In this document: positions 1 through 9,445 of the stretch, piece after piece | Position numbering within the stretch: position 1 is the stretch's first letter | How the letters are laid out: each line of letters begins with the position of its first letter | Assembly: GCF_032191775.1 (NCBI RefSeq) | Contig: NZ_CP132507.1 | Coordinates: 1,761,001 to 1,825,000, forward strand | Reading direction: 5' to 3' | Length of the DNA: 64,000 nt | Source of the DNA: Rhodoferax mekongensis | GTDB lineage: Bacteria > Pseudomonadota > Gammaproteobacteria > Burkholderiales > Burkholderiaceae_C | Program-made: the position numbers and the translations under genes | Notes under the pieces: model-generated | What the model saw: the letters and a program-made list of their open reading frames with translations, nothing else | Told to the model about the DNA's origin: nothing | Databases searched by the model: none

Positions 1-1018
1 AGCGCTGGTTACACCGTTGCATCCAGCGCGGAATCACCACTGAGCGCAGGATTTCTTGCATTCTTTCAGCATCCTTCTTGGAAGGAGCGACTTCTTTCAT
101 TTGGCCTTTGCGTGTACCTGTGCAGGACGCATCGCCTCGGTTGCAGGCAAGTCCTTCGGCAGTTTCACGTTCGCTCTCGGCCCATATGTTGGCCTCCAGC
201 TTGGGTATTTCGCGCCCCAGCACTGCGCGCAAGTCTGCAGGCAGTGCGTTCCAAGCATTCAGATTGGCGCCGAAAAGTGCCAAGCCCCAGCTGATGGGCA
301 TGGGGTGGTAATACTCGGTGACTTCATGCAGACCGATGGTGTAACCGGACATGGTGCCGGTGATGGCGCACTCGGTGTTGCCGGACTGCATATTCGCCAC
401 GATCTGGCTGAATCCCACCAGCACGGGCACTCCGCCCAACGCAGCGACCATGTCGGATTGGGTGGGTGAGGAAACACGGATGCGCCGACCTTCAAGATCC
501 AGCAGGCTGCTGAACTGGCGTTTGCAGAACAGCACTTGCGCCGGGTAGATATATACAGCCAGCAGTTCCACCCCATGTTTTTCCCGCAGCATCTTTTGCA
601 AATAGGGGCGGTACGCGGCGAGGTTGCGGCGCAGGCTGGCGATGTCGGGGTTCAAGCCTGCCAGGTCTATCGCCCCCAACATGGGGTTTTGAGCGGAGGA
701 CAGGTTCATGAGCGCAGTGCCGAAGGGCACGACGCCGAGTTCCATCAAGCGCAACATTTCTTCACCAGGAACTCCGGACCGGTCAAAAGGAGCTATCTCT
801 GCGCTGTATTTGCCTGCGGTCAGACGGGACAGCTCTTGGGTCCAGAAAGGCTCCTCATTGCGCACGTACTGGTGTATGCCCGCCAAGCCGCCCACGATGC
901 GCAAGCGTTGTCCGCCCGCGGGTGCTGGTGGCGCGGCCTGAGCCCAAGCCTGCGCAAGGCTAGTCCAGAGTACCAACATCCAAGCCAACAACGTGCGGGG
1001 GCTTAGTTTTTTCTCCAC
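1..1018 (-). CDS. TRAP transporter substrate-binding protein, DctP-like (3' end outside window)
   Basis: Partial gene on the minus strand, 339 codons visible, with the C-terminus beyond the left edge. Start chosen as GTG at 1018 because an AGGAGG lies about 7 nt upstream; the next in-frame ATG is at 979. The N-terminus has a Sec-type signal peptide (LLAWMLVLWTSLAQAWAQ) ending at an AxA-like site. The body has the DctP pattern: a GLRIVGG-like first strand, a segment ending LEGRRIRV that holds the arginine TRAP binding proteins use to bind the substrate carboxylate, and GNTECAITGTMSGYTIGLHE before the aromatic YYHPM. It should act in the periplasm as the ligand-binding subunit of a TRAP importer. 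No membrane subunits lie in this window. It sits downstream of a GGDEF-EAL gene on the same strand, 67 nt away, so co-transcription and a sensory role are possible but unproven. Confidence 0.75.
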   Translation of the reverse strand, partial: MEKKLSPRTLLAWMLVLWTSLAQAWAQAAPPAPAGGQRLRIVGGLAGIHQYVRNEEPFWTQELSRLTAGKYSAEIAPFDRSGVPGEEMLRLMELGVVPFGTALMNLSSAQNPMLGAIDLAGLNPDIASLRRNLAAYRPYLQKMLREKHGVELLAVYIYPAQVLFCKRQFSSLLDLEGRRIRVSSPTQSDMVAALGGVPVLVGFSQIVANMQSGNTECAITGTMSGYTIGLHEVTEYYHPMPISWGLALFGANLNAWNALPADLRAVLGREIPKLEANIWAESERETAEGLACNRGDASCTGTRKGQMKEVAPSKKDAERMQEILRSVVIPRWMQRCNQR

Positions 1019-1085
1019 AGTACGCCTCCTGCTGATCTGCAGGTTTCATCCTAACGCCAAGGAGCAAAGTTTTATGTGAAAACCT

Positions 1086-3701
1086 TCACAGATTCAGATT
1101 TTGGGTCCCAGCGGACAAGATCAATGCATCAGCGGGCGCCGGGCGCCCGAAGTAATAGCCTTGGAAGGCATCACATTGCATCGCGGCCAGCGCATCGCGT
1201 TGTTCAGCGGTTTCCACGCCTTCCGCAATTACCGTCAGACCCAGGCTCTGGCCCAGTGCGACCACGGTGCGAGCGATCACCGCATCGCTAGGGTCAGTCA
1301 GTACGTCGCGAACAAAGGACTGGTCGATCTTGAGTTGCGACAGGGGCAGACGCTTGAGGTACGACAGGGACGAATAGCCTGTGCCGAAGTCATCGAGCGA
1401 AAAGCTCACTCCCAGCTCCTTGATCGCCATCATCTTGACGATGATGTCTTCCACATCGTCCACCAGCATGCTCTCTGTCAGTTCCAGCTTGAGCTGACCG
1501 GCCGGCGCACCGGAGCGTTGCAGTGCCTCTCGCACGCTGGCCACGAATTCGGGTTGCGCCAGCTGCGAGGCACTCACGTTGACAGCGAGGGTCCAGTGGG
1601 CGGTCATGGGGTTGCGGCTCCACTCCACCAGTTGTTGGCAGGCGGACTCCATCACCCATTCGCCCAGTGGCAGGATCATGCCGGTCTCTTCGGCCAGCGG
1701 AATGAAGTGGGCGGGCGACACCAAGCCGCGCACCCGGTGGTTCCAGCGCACCAGGGCTTCTGCACCGGTGCAACGGCCCTGTCCGTCGATTTGCACTTGG
1801 TAGTGCAGCACGAACTCGTGTCGTTGCAGGCCCAGACGAATCTCTTTCGCCAGCTCGGCATGGGTCGTGACCGCCGCTTGCATGACCGGGTCGAAGAATC
1901 GGGCGGTGTTGCGGCCGGCTGCCTTGGCCTGGTACATAGCCACATCGGCTTTCTTCAACAAGTCGTCCATGGTTTCATGGTCTTCCATGAACACCACAAT
2001 GCCGATACTGGGGGTGCTGTTGTAGCCGTGACCGCGCAGGCTGTAGGGCAGTGCCAGTGCGTCCAGAATCTTGTGGGCCACCACTTCTGCCTGGTTGGCG
2101 GCCTCAGTGCGGTTCTCGCTCAAGCCTTCCAGCAGCACCACAAATTCATCGCCGCCCAGACGCGCCACGCTGTCGCCTTCGCGCACGCAGTTGCGCAGGC
2201 GGTAGGCCACTTGCTGCAAGAGTTCGTCCCCCACATCGTGGCCCAGGGTGTCATTGAGCAGCTTGAAATGGTCCAGGTCCAGAAACATCAGCGCGCCATG
2301 CTGACCCAGCCGCGCGCTATTGACCATGGCCTGGCGCACCCGGTCCATCAGCAGGCGCCGGTTGGGCAAGCCGGTGAGCGGGTCGTAGAAGGCGAGGCGG
2401 CGGATTTCTTCTTCGTCCTGGCGCTGCTGGGTAATGTCCCGCAGCGTCACCACAAAGGTATCGTGCTCGGTGTGCGGTATGCGTGAGGCAGACACGCTGA
2501 TGGGCCGTATGGCCCCGTTGGCATGCCGTCCGGTGACCTCGGCGCTTGCGCCTTCAATGCCATCCACCGTGCTCAGCAACTCGAGGTGTCCTTGTGCATT
2601 GAGCGGAAGTTGCGTGCCCAACAGTTCGCTGAGCGTCTGCGGGCGGGGTGCCTCGGGGTCACGCCCCATCATTCGGCAGGCGGCATTGTTGAAAGTGTGG
2701 ATGCGCCCATTTAGATCCAGCGTGACCAAGCCGTCAACCATGCTGTCGAGGATGGCCTGGCGATAGAGCCCCGCTTCTTCAATGGCCTGGCGGTCCTGCC
2801 GGATCTGCCGGTCATTCAAGTCGTTTTCAATCGCGAGGCTGAGCAGGTAGGCACTTCGGCGTGCCGACTGGAGTTCAGAGTCAGACGGAATGCGGGCTAC
2901 GCCGTAATAGTTGGCAAAGGTACCGATCACCTTGCCCTTGGTGGACCGGATGGGCACCGACCAGCAGGCCCGCAGCCCATGGCTCAAAGCTAGTTCCTTG
3001 TAGGCAGCCCACAAGGGATCATTTGCGATGTCCGAAACAAGGACTTCCTTGCCGGTGAATGCTGCAGTGCCGCAGGATCCCGCCGAGGGGCCGATGGCGC
3101 CGCCATCTATAGCTTTGCAGTATTCGATGGGGAGATTCGGGGCAGCGCCATGTCTCAGGTGCTTGCCTTCTTCGTCCATCAATAGCACCGAGCCCATCAC
3201 GCCGGTGAATATGGCCTCGTAGCGCAGGATGAACTCCGACATGATGTCCTGCAAGGGCACATCAGAGGCCAGCATCTCCAACAGGCCGCGCTCTGCCGCA
3301 TTCTGTTGCTGTAGTTGGCGTTGTTCGGTGATATCGACCGTGGACCCCACAATGAACTGGGGTTGTGCTTGGTTGTCAAACAGGGGGACCAGGGTGGTCA
3401 GGGTGTGGCGCGCATCGTGCTGATAACCGACTTGAAGCACATCCTCATGGGTGACTGCGCTTCCCGTACCGAATGCTTCCAGATCCCGGCGGTGAAAGAA
3501 AACAAGTTGCTCTTCACTCAGGATGTCACCGACTCGGTCCGTCGGTGCACCCCCCAGCGCAGGAGCCATGGATTCACGCCAACACTGGTTGACGTAGACG
3601 ACATGACCCTGCGCGTCCTTCACGAACAGCGGGACCGGCACTCCTTCCAGCAACCGAATCAAATCATGTTGTTGCAGCGTGCGCAGGAACTTGTCGGGCA
3701 T
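1086..3701 (-). CDS. PAS-GAF-PAS-GGDEF-EAL cyclic-di-GMP turnover protein
   Basis: 871-residue soluble protein with no obvious membrane segment. Approximate order: PAS 10-125, GAF 145-295, PAS 312-430, GGDEF 440-600, EAL 615-865. The diguanylate cyclase signature GGDEF is intact at residues 516-520, and an RxxD inhibitory site (REGD) lies five residues before it. The phosphodiesterase domain keeps EAL at 648-650, the ELTES motif and DDFGTGYSSL, so both activities look possible on sequence. The PAS and GAF domains suggest cytoplasmic sensing of a redox cofactor or small ligand. It lies 36 nt downstream of an Aer-like chemoreceptor and upstream of a TRAP binding protein, all on minus, so the three may form one transcript linking motility and c-di-GMP. 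Confidence 0.93.
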   Translation of the reverse strand: MPDKFLRTLQQHDLIRLLEGVPVPLFVKDAQGHVVYVNQCWRESMAPALGGAPTDRVGDILSEEQLVFFHRRDLEAFGTGSAVTHEDVLQVGYQHDARHTLTTLVPLFDNQAQPQFIVGSTVDITEQRQLQQQNAAERGLLEMLASDVPLQDIMSEFILRYEAIFTGVMGSVLLMDEEGKHLRHGAAPNLPIEYCKAIDGGAIGPSAGSCGTAAFTGKEVLVSDIANDPLWAAYKELALSHGLRACWSVPIRSTKGKVIGTFANYYGVARIPSDSELQSARRSAYLLSLAIENDLNDRQIRQDRQAIEEAGLYRQAILDSMVDGLVTLDLNGRIHTFNNAACRMMGRDPEAPRPQTLSELLGTQLPLNAQGHLELLSTVDGIEGASAEVTGRHANGAIRPISVSASRIPHTEHDTFVVTLRDITQQRQDEEEIRRLAFYDPLTGLPNRRLLMDRVRQAMVNSARLGQHGALMFLDLDHFKLLNDTLGHDVGDELLQQVAYRLRNCVREGDSVARLGGDEFVVLLEGLSENRTEAANQAEVVAHKILDALALPYSLRGHGYNSTPSIGIVVFMEDHETMDDLLKKADVAMYQAKAAGRNTARFFDPVMQAAVTTHAELAKEIRLGLQRHEFVLHYQVQIDGQGRCTGAEALVRWNHRVRGLVSPAHFIPLAEETGMILPLGEWVMESACQQLVEWSRNPMTAHWTLAVNVSASQLAQPEFVASVREALQRSGAPAGQLKLELTESMLVDDVEDIIVKMMAIKELGVSFSLDDFGTGYSSLSYLKRLPLSQLKIDQSFVRDVLTDPSDAVIARTVVALGQSLGLTVIAEGVETAEQRDALAAMQCDAFQGYYFGRPAPADALILSAGTQNLNL

Positions 3702-3737
3702 GGGGGGGAACGTTCGGCGCGTGGTGTGTTCAAGTTT

Positions 3738-5297
3738 CTATGGTAGCTGGAAGACCTGCACCGCACGCGCCACGGAAGAGGCGCTGTCATTGAGCCCGTC
3801 AGCGGAGGCCGCAGACTCTTCCACCAGGGCGGCGTTCTGCTGGGTCACCGTATCCAGTTGGGTGACTGCTTCATTGACCTGAGAGATTCCAATGGCCTGC
3901 TCTTTGGTGGCGCTGGTGATCATCTGGATCAGGTTGCCGACTTCCTGCACATTGGCAACCACCGCGTCGATGGTGCGCCCAGCGTTCTTCATCTGACTGG
4001 AACCTTCGGAAATCTGCTCGGACGATTGGGCAATCAGCTCGCGTATCTCCTTGGCGGCGGTGGCACTGCGTTGGGCCAGAGCCCGCACTTCTGAGGCCAC
4101 GACAGCGAAGCCCCGGCCTTGCTCCCCGGCACGCGCGGCTTCTACGGCAGCATTGAGCGCGAGAATATTCGTCTGGAAGGCAATGCCCTCAATGACGGTA
4201 ATGATGTCCCGCATCTTGCTGGAGGATTGATCAATGCGCTCCATCGCGGCAATCACGTGATGGACCGCTTCGCCTCCTTCTGTGGCAACCTGGGAGCTGC
4301 GAGCGCTCTGCTCGGAGACCCGGGCTGCGGTGTCTGCGGTCTGTTTTACCGTGCTGGAGAGTTCCTCCATGGAGGCCGCAGTTTCCTCCAGGCTGCTGGC
4401 TTGTGCCTCTGTGCGGGCCGACAGGTCCATGCTTCCTGAAGCAATCTCTGCCGCAGAGCGGCCCAGATTGGTAATCTCCTCACGCACATCCCCCACCACG
4501 GCACGAAGGTTGATCTGGATCTGTCGCAGCGCTGCAATCATGTTTCCCAGCGGGGGTGGATAGTCACCCGCCACGCTGGTTCTCAAATTACAGCCTGCCA
4601 AGTCATAGGCGAACTCCTCTGCAGCCCTGATGGCTGAGGAGAAGCGCATCTGGAACCAGGTCATCACACCGGCAGCACCGGCGAGCAAGCAAAGAAGCTC
4701 GGTCCAAAACAAGGTGTCCGGCTGCAGCCCCATCAACTGCGGCGACATGCCCAGCAAGACCATGATTCCGAGAGCCACACCGAGCCGCGCTGTCAGTGTC
4801 ATGCGCCCCACAGCCCCGGCCCAACCGCGCAATCCCTGGTAACGAACTTGGCCACCGCGCAGGAAGATGGTGGTCTTGCCGGACTTTTCCTCTTCCCGCA
4901 TCTGCGCGTAGAGAGCCTCAGCTGCCTGGATATCCTGCCGGCTGGGTTTGATGCGAACGGACATGTAGCCTTTGGGCTTGCCGTTCTCCAGGATAGGCGT
5001 GACATTCGCCTGCACCCAGTAATGGTCTCCGTCCTTGCGACGGTTTTTGACCAACGCTGTCCACGGATGCCCGCGTCCTATCGTGTTCCACATGTCACGG
5101 TAGGCCGCTGGCGGCATGTCCGGGTGGCGTACCAGGTTGTGGTTTTGACCTATCAGCTCCTCGTAACTGAATCCGCTGGTCTCCACAAAAGCATGATTGC
5201 AGTGGGTGATGATTCCTTTGGTGTCTGTCATCGATACCAGCATCCTGTCGGATGGGTAGTCGTATTCCCGCTGGCTGACCGGCAAATTGACGCGCAT
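3738..5297 (-). CDS. PAS-containing methyl-accepting chemotaxis protein, Aer-like
   Basis: 519 residues. Residues about 10-125 form a PAS domain with the Aer-type pattern [30 protein letters not shown], which in Aer holds FAD and senses redox or oxygen. Two adjacent hydrophobic stretches at about 170-215 form a membrane hairpin without a real periplasmic domain, as in Aer. A HAMP-like linker follows, then the MCP signalling domain with the hallmark hairpin tip [25 protein letters not shown]. No C-terminal CheR-binding pentapeptide is visible. It should sit in the inner membrane and signal through CheW/CheA. Start at 5297 is supported by GGGAGAGAG just upstream. An FNR-type palindrome lies about 125 nt upstream, consistent with oxygen-responsive expression. 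The GGDEF-EAL gene follows after 36 nt. Confidence 0.92.
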   Translation of the reverse strand: MRVNLPVSQREYDYPSDRMLVSMTDTKGIITHCNHAFVETSGFSYEELIGQNHNLVRHPDMPPAAYRDMWNTIGRGHPWTALVKNRRKDGDHYWVQANVTPILENGKPKGYMSVRIKPSRQDIQAAEALYAQMREEEKSGKTTIFLRGGQVRYQGLRGWAGAVGRMTLTARLGVALGIMVLLGMSPQLMGLQPDTLFWTELLCLLAGAAGVMTWFQMRFSSAIRAAEEFAYDLAGCNLRTSVAGDYPPPLGNMIAALRQIQINLRAVVGDVREEITNLGRSAAEIASGSMDLSARTEAQASSLEETAASMEELSSTVKQTADTAARVSEQSARSSQVATEGGEAVHHVIAAMERIDQSSSKMRDIITVIEGIAFQTNILALNAAVEAARAGEQGRGFAVVASEVRALAQRSATAAKEIRELIAQSSEQISEGSSQMKNAGRTIDAVVANVQEVGNLIQMITSATKEQAIGISQVNEAVTQLDTVTQQNAALVEESAASADGLNDSASSVARAVQVFQLP

Positions 5298-5420
5298 GTC
5301 GACTCTCTCCCTTTACACGTGGTTTTAAGCTAGAAGCTCCCTTTTGTATCCATTTGGCCTCAGGGCGGGTCCTGAAGTCAATTCTCTAAAGCCCGGAAAT
5401 AGCACGTCCCTGCGGGCTGA

Positions 5421-5434
5421 TTGACTTAGGTCAA
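5421..5434. promoter_or_regulatory. FNR/ANR-like binding site
   Basis: TTGACTTAGGTCAA is a perfect TTGAC-N4-GTCAA palindrome, the form bound by FNR/ANR-family regulators. It lies in the 219-nt gap upstream of the Aer-like receptor, centred about 130 nt before its start codon. No clear sigma-70 boxes could be tied to it by eye. Confidence 0.5.
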
Positions 5435-5516
5435 TTGCCGGCTGGAAACTTGATCTGGGCAATTTCCCTTGGGGCTGTGAGGGTGGCGGGTGATGCATGC
5501 CTGTCCCCGGATCACC

Positions 5517-6791
5517 TCAAAAAAGCTGACCCGTCAGAGGGTCATTTGCTATATTTTTCGTAGCTGTATGTGCATGCCTCATGGGCGCTGAAGGCTTGTT
5601 TTTCGTGTGTTCCAGCGCCTCGTCCTCACTGAGCAGTGCGCCTACACGCACGCCCAAGAGACGCAGGCGTTTTTGCAATGGCGCGCGCTTGAGGCACAGG
5701 CCCGCAATGCGGCGTATGTCTTTGGCGTCAGCCGTGAAGTAGTCCACCGTGATGTCTCGGGTCACGCTTTTGAAATCATCAAATCGCAGTTTGATTCCCA
5801 CGGTTTTTCCGCGGTAGCCCTTGCGCTGCAGGTCTTCCGCCACTTGTTCACACAGGCGGGTAAAGATGGCGCCCAGCTCTGCTTTGTCCCGCACCGCGTG
5901 CAAGTCGCGGTCAAACGTGGTCTCGCGGCTCATGCTTACCGGCTCACTCTCGGTTTCCACCGGCCTGTCGTCCCTACCGTGGGCGGCAGCAAACAGCCAG
6001 GCTCCGGTGCGTGGGCCGAAGGTGTCCATCAGCCACTGCAACTCTTGTGAGGCGAGCTGGCCAATCGTTTCTATGCCGTGCTTTTTGAGCTTTTCGTCCG
6101 CCTTGGGGCCTATACCATTGATCTTGCGGCAAGCCAGAGGCCAGATCATGGACTCCAGATCCTCCTCATGTACGATGGCAATGCCGTTGGGCTTGTTGAA
6201 CTCGCTGGCCATCTTCGCCAGCAGTTTGTTGGGGGCCACGCCTACCGAGCAGGTGAGGCCCGTGTCATCAAAAATCGCCTTCTGGATCAGCCTCGCCAGC
6301 ACGCGCCCGCCCTGGCGTTGCCCACCGGGCACGTGGGTGAAGTCGATGTACACCTCATCCACCCCGCGGTTTTCCATGACCGGGGCTATGTCTGTGATGA
6401 TGGCCTTGAAGCGCTGGGAGTAGTGCCGGTACTGCGCAAAGTCCACCGGCAACAGAATGGCTTGCGGGCACAACTTGGCCGCCTTCATGAGCCCCATGGC
6501 CGAGCCCACGCCGAACTGCCGGGCGGCATACGTGGCGGTGGTGATGACGCCTCTTCCTGTGTAGCCCCCCAAAAGCGGGAAATCGGCGACCGGAATTTTG
6601 TGCAGCGGCGTGTCTGCGTGTTTGACCAGCAGCGCGTCATCCGCATGCCGCCGCCCGCCGCCTATGACCACCGGCAGCCCCTTGAGCTGCGGGTAGCGGA
6701 GCAACTCCACTGACGCATAAAACGCATCCATGTCCAGGTGCGCAATGCGGCGCACAAGGGATGAGGGCGACTTTTCAGCTTGCATGTCCAC
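5517..6791 (-). CDS. dinB: DNA polymerase IV (Y-family translesion polymerase)
   Basis: 424 residues. The first block RRIAHLDMDAFYASVE holds the catalytic aspartate of Y-family polymerases. The second block is RGVDEVYIDFT in place of the usual S(V/I)DEAYLD, with the D-E pair retained. TCSVGVAPNKLLAKMASEFNKPNG and a helix-hairpin-helix-like INGIGPKADEKL region follow, then the little-finger domain. It performs error-prone lesion bypass in the cytoplasm. Start is either GTG 6791 or ATG 6785; neither has a strong ribosome site. No LexA-type CTG-N10-CAG was seen upstream. Residues about 397-414 are encoded by a copy of the 56-bp dispersed element in antisense orientation, so the C-terminal tail that should carry a clamp-binding motif is partly repeat-derived; the protein ends with DPLTGQLF, where QLF may be that motif. 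Confidence 0.93.
   Translation of the reverse strand: MDMQAEKSPSSLVRRIAHLDMDAFYASVELLRYPQLKGLPVVIGGGRRHADDALLVKHADTPLHKIPVADFPLLGGYTGRGVITTATYAARQFGVGSAMGLMKAAKLCPQAILLPVDFAQYRHYSQRFKAIITDIAPVMENRGVDEVYIDFTHVPGGQRQGGRVLARLIQKAIFDDTGLTCSVGVAPNKLLAKMASEFNKPNGIAIVHEEDLESMIWPLACRKINGIGPKADEKLKKHGIETIGQLASQELQWLMDTFGPRTGAWLFAAAHGRDDRPVETESEPVSMSRETTFDRDLHAVRDKAELGAIFTRLCEQVAEDLQRKGYRGKTVGIKLRFDDFKSVTRDITVDYFTADAKDIRRIAGLCLKRAPLQKRLRLLGVRVGALLSEDEALEHTKNKPSAPMRHAHTATKNIANDPLTGQLF
5548..5603 (+). repeat. 56-bp dispersed element, copy in 3' end of dinB
   Basis: Left module GCTATATTTTTCGTAGC (17 nt), then TGTATGTGCA, then GGGCGCTGAAGGCT and a T tract. Ungapped match to the family. It lies antisense to dinB and is translated through without a stop codon. 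Confidence 0.75.
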
Positions 6792-6836
6792 GAGGATATC
6801 AAGCCCGAGGAGTCGTAAGCCTCCTGTCCAGCGGCT

Positions 6837-6861
6837 GGGATATCATGGTCACGGGGATATC
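6837..6861. repeat. GGGATATC direct repeat in the dinB / binding-protein divergent region
   Basis: GGGATATC occurs at 6837-6844 and 6854-6861, a 17-bp period, and a related GAGGATATC is at 6792-6800. The spacing of under two helical turns could suit a regulator, but no known box is recognised. Confidence 0.3.
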
Positions 6862-6914
6862 CGCGGCGTCCAAAACACTACATAGCGCTGCACAAACGGA
6901 TAGCAGGTACGTCG

Positions 6915-8258
6915 TTGTTTTCCAAAGCCGTCAGCCGCCGCAGACTTCTGGCCGGTAGTGCGCTTACCCTATTCGGCAGCGCGCTGCCGGTGGCCAGCAG
7001 CCACGCGCAGGACCGCCATGCCCGATTCAAGGGGCAGACGGTGGCCTTCAGCATCCCGGATCACCCGCACTTTGACGCCATGCTCAAGCTGCTGCCGCAG
7101 TTCACGGCAGAGACGGGCATCAAGGTGGACGTGGCGCGCGACAACATCTTGCGCATGAAACATGTGCAAATGGCCGAGCTGGCCAAGCCACAAAGTAGCC
7201 TGGACCTCGTCACTTACATCGTCACCTGGAAGGGCGAGTACGTCAAAAAGAAACTCATTGCGCCACTGGAAGGCTTCCTGAACAACCGCCTGCTGGCCGA
7301 CCCGGACTACGCTTTTGGCGACCTGGTGCCGCGCTATGTGCAAAACATCGGCCTGGTGGGTGGGCCCAAAGGTTATTTGCCCGGCCCGGGCGCCAAGCTG
7401 TACGGCTTGCCCTACGGTGCAGAGACGTCCGTGCTGGCCTACCGGCGAGACGTATTTGAAAAACATGGTTTTGTACCTCCTCGCACCTATGCCGATCTGG
7501 CTGACATGCTGGGCCCTTTGCGTGAGAAAACCGGCATAGGCGCACTGACCTCGCGTGGCCAATCCGGGCACAACTGTGTACACGCTTGGTTGCTGCACTT
7601 CAATGCCCTGGGCGGTCGTTTTTTTGACGATCAGTGGATGCCGCTGTTTCACCGTAGTGAAGGCGTGCAGGCGCTGGAGTTGCTCAAGCACATTGCCGAT
7701 ACCGGTCCCAAAGGAATACCCCAGTTTTCGTACAACGACTCGCTCGCAAGCTTTCTGCAGGGCGAGAGCGCGATGTACCTGGACTCCACCGCTGTATTCG
7801 GCGCGGTGCGCAGTTCCCCACTGTCCAAGGTGGACGGCAAAGTGAGTTATGCGCTGCATCCGCGTGGCACCCGCTATGCCTCGCAATCCGGCGGGTTGGG
7901 GCTGGCCATCGCGCGTAACTCGGCGCGCAGTGAGGCGGCCTTCCTGCTTTTGCAGTGGTTGACGTCCAAGGCGCAAGACAAGGCGGTGGTGCGGCTGGGG
8001 GGCGGGCCCAGCCGCTTGTCTACCATGTCGGACTCTGAGGTCGTGCGCCAGTATCCAGAGTTCATCACCCTGAAAGAACAATTGCGCTATTCGGAGCCTG
8101 ACTGGCGCCCCATCATCCCCGAGTGGGATGAGATCAACACCGGCCCTTTGGGAGCCGCGGTGTACCAGGGCATGACCGGCGCGAAACCGGCGGACAAAGC
8201 CCTGAGCGACATCGTGCGCCGGGTGAACGACATCATGGCCGCAGCGGGTTACCGCTGA
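6915..8258 (+). CDS. ABC transporter extracellular solute-binding protein, family 1 (sugar type), Tat-exported
   Basis: 447 residues from a TTG start at 6915; no other in-frame start codon was found in the region upstream that I checked. The N-terminus SRRRLLAGSALTLFGSALPVASSHAQ is a twin-arginine signal ending in an AxA site, so the protein should be exported folded. The mature part has the family-1 solute-binding layout (QFTAETGIKVDVARDN, YGLPYGAETSVLAYRRDVFEKHG, LASFLQGESAMYLDS, YRDVTGEFINTLKE-like C-terminal lobe), typical of sugar or glycerol-phosphate binding proteins. No permease or ATPase gene is adjacent, so the partner transporter is elsewhere or the protein is an orphan. It converges on the hydroxyacid dehydrogenase gene with a 16-nt gap. 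The exact substrate cannot be read from the sequence. Confidence 0.85.
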   Translation: MFSKAVSRRRLLAGSALTLFGSALPVASSHAQDRHARFKGQTVAFSIPDHPHFDAMLKLLPQFTAETGIKVDVARDNILRMKHVQMAELAKPQSSLDLVTYIVTWKGEYVKKKLIAPLEGFLNNRLLADPDYAFGDLVPRYVQNIGLVGGPKGYLPGPGAKLYGLPYGAETSVLAYRRDVFEKHGFVPPRTYADLADMLGPLREKTGIGALTSRGQSGHNCVHAWLLHFNALGGRFFDDQWMPLFHRSEGVQALELLKHIADTGPKGIPQFSYNDSLASFLQGESAMYLDSTAVFGAVRSSPLSKVDGKVSYALHPRGTRYASQSGGLGLAIARNSARSEAAFLLLQWLTSKAQDKAVVRLGGGPSRLSTMSDSEVVRQYPEFITLKEQLRYSEPDWRPIIPEWDEINTGPLGAAVYQGMTGAKPADKALSDIVRRVNDIMAAAGYR

Positions 8259-8274
8259 GGCGCAAGGGGCCGGT

Positions 8275-9420
8275 TCAGAAGGTGCCGGGCACCAGAATGT
8301 TGCGGTCCACGTTCTGGATGTTGGTGTGACCGCAGAAGGCCATGGTTACGTCCAGCTCTTTGTGGATGATTTGCAACGCCTTGGTCACCCCGGCTTCGCC
8401 CATGGCGCCCAGGCCGTAAACCATCGCACGGCCGATCATGGTGCCCTTGGCGCCCAGAGCCCAGGCCTTGAGCACGTCCTGCCCGCTGCGAATGCCGCCA
8501 TCCATCCAGACTTCCAGTTTATCGCCCACGGCAGCCACGATGGCAGGCAGTGCGCTGATGCTGCTGGGTGCGCCGTCCAACTGGCGGCCGCCATGGTTGC
8601 TCACCACAATCGCGTCCGCTCCGCTCTGGGCTGCCAACACGGCGTCTTCCACATCCTGAATGCCCTTGAGGATGAGCTTGCCACCCCATTTTTCCTTGAC
8701 CCATTTCACGTCGTCCCACGACAGGCGAGGGTCGAACTGTTCGTTGGTCCAGGCGGCCAGGGACTTCATGTCGCTCACCGACTCCACATGCCCCACCAGG
8801 TTGCGGAAGGTGTGGCGGCGGGTGCCCAGCATGCCTAGGCACCAGCGCGGCTTGGTGGCCAGGTTGATAATGTTGGCCAGGGTGGGGCGGGGTGGGGCGC
8901 TCAGGCCGTTTTTCAGGTCTTTGTGGCGCTGGCCTATGACTTGCAGGTCCAGGGTCAGCACCAGGGCACTGCAGCGCGCAGCGCGGGCGCGCTCGATCAT
9001 GTTGGCCATGGCCTTGCGGTCCCGCATCATGTAGAGCTGGAACCAGAAGGGGGCGCTGGTGTTCTCCGCAATGTCTTCGATGGAGCAAATGCTCATGGTG
9101 GACAGCGTGAAAGGAATGCCGAACTTTTCGGCAGCCCGCGCAGCATGGATCTCGCCATCGGCATGTTGCATGCCGGTCAAGCCTACCGGGGCGATGGCCA
9201 CCGGCATTTTGGCCGCGGTGCCCACCATGGTGGTGCCGGTGCTGCGGTTTTCCATGTTCACGGCGACCCGCTGGCGCAGCTTGATCTTCTGGAAATCCTC
9301 TTCATTGGCACGGTATGTGCCTTCGGTCCAGGAGCCGGAGTCGGCATAGTCGTAAAACATGCGGGGAACCCGCTTCTCAGCCAGAACGCGCAAGTCTTCA
9401 ATATTCGTGATCACAGGCAT
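8275..9420 (-). CDS. lldD: FMN-dependent alpha-hydroxy-acid dehydrogenase, L-lactate dehydrogenase type
   Basis: 381 residues, the usual length for LldD. It opens with ITNIEDLRVLAEKRVPRMFYDYADSGSWTEGTYRAN, the family's N-terminal signature, and carries the active-site block SNHGGRQLDG with the catalytic histidine and the carboxylate-binding arginine. DGGIRSGQDVLKAWALGAKGTMIGRA forms the FMN phosphate site. It oxidises L-lactate or a related 2-hydroxy acid and passes electrons to the quinone pool at the inner membrane. The ribosome site GGAG lies about 7 nt upstream of the ATG. No lactate permease or lldR neighbour is present, so glycolate or mandelate relatives cannot be excluded. It is divergent from the DUF3999 gene with only about 25 nt between start codons, so the promoters must overlap. 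Confidence 0.85.
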   Translation of the reverse strand: MPVITNIEDLRVLAEKRVPRMFYDYADSGSWTEGTYRANEEDFQKIKLRQRVAVNMENRSTGTTMVGTAAKMPVAIAPVGLTGMQHADGEIHAARAAEKFGIPFTLSTMSICSIEDIAENTSAPFWFQLYMMRDRKAMANMIERARAARCSALVLTLDLQVIGQRHKDLKNGLSAPPRPTLANIINLATKPRWCLGMLGTRRHTFRNLVGHVESVSDMKSLAAWTNEQFDPRLSWDDVKWVKEKWGGKLILKGIQDVEDAVLAAQSGADAIVVSNHGGRQLDGAPSSISALPAIVAAVGDKLEVWMDGGIRSGQDVLKAWALGAKGTMIGRAMVYGLGAMGEAGVTKALQIIHKELDVTMAFCGHTNIQNVDRNILVPGTF

Positions 9421-9445
9421 GCAAAGTCTCCTTCATCGATGCGGC

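Noticed and set aside
5326..5390. AGGCCAAAT-GGAT stretch upstream of the Aer-like receptor resembling the right end of the element
   Set aside because: The order of parts does not match and the 17-nt module is missing.
6786..6914. LexA box for dinB
   Set aside because: CTG and CAG in the gap are 13 nt apart, not 10, and no other candidate fits.
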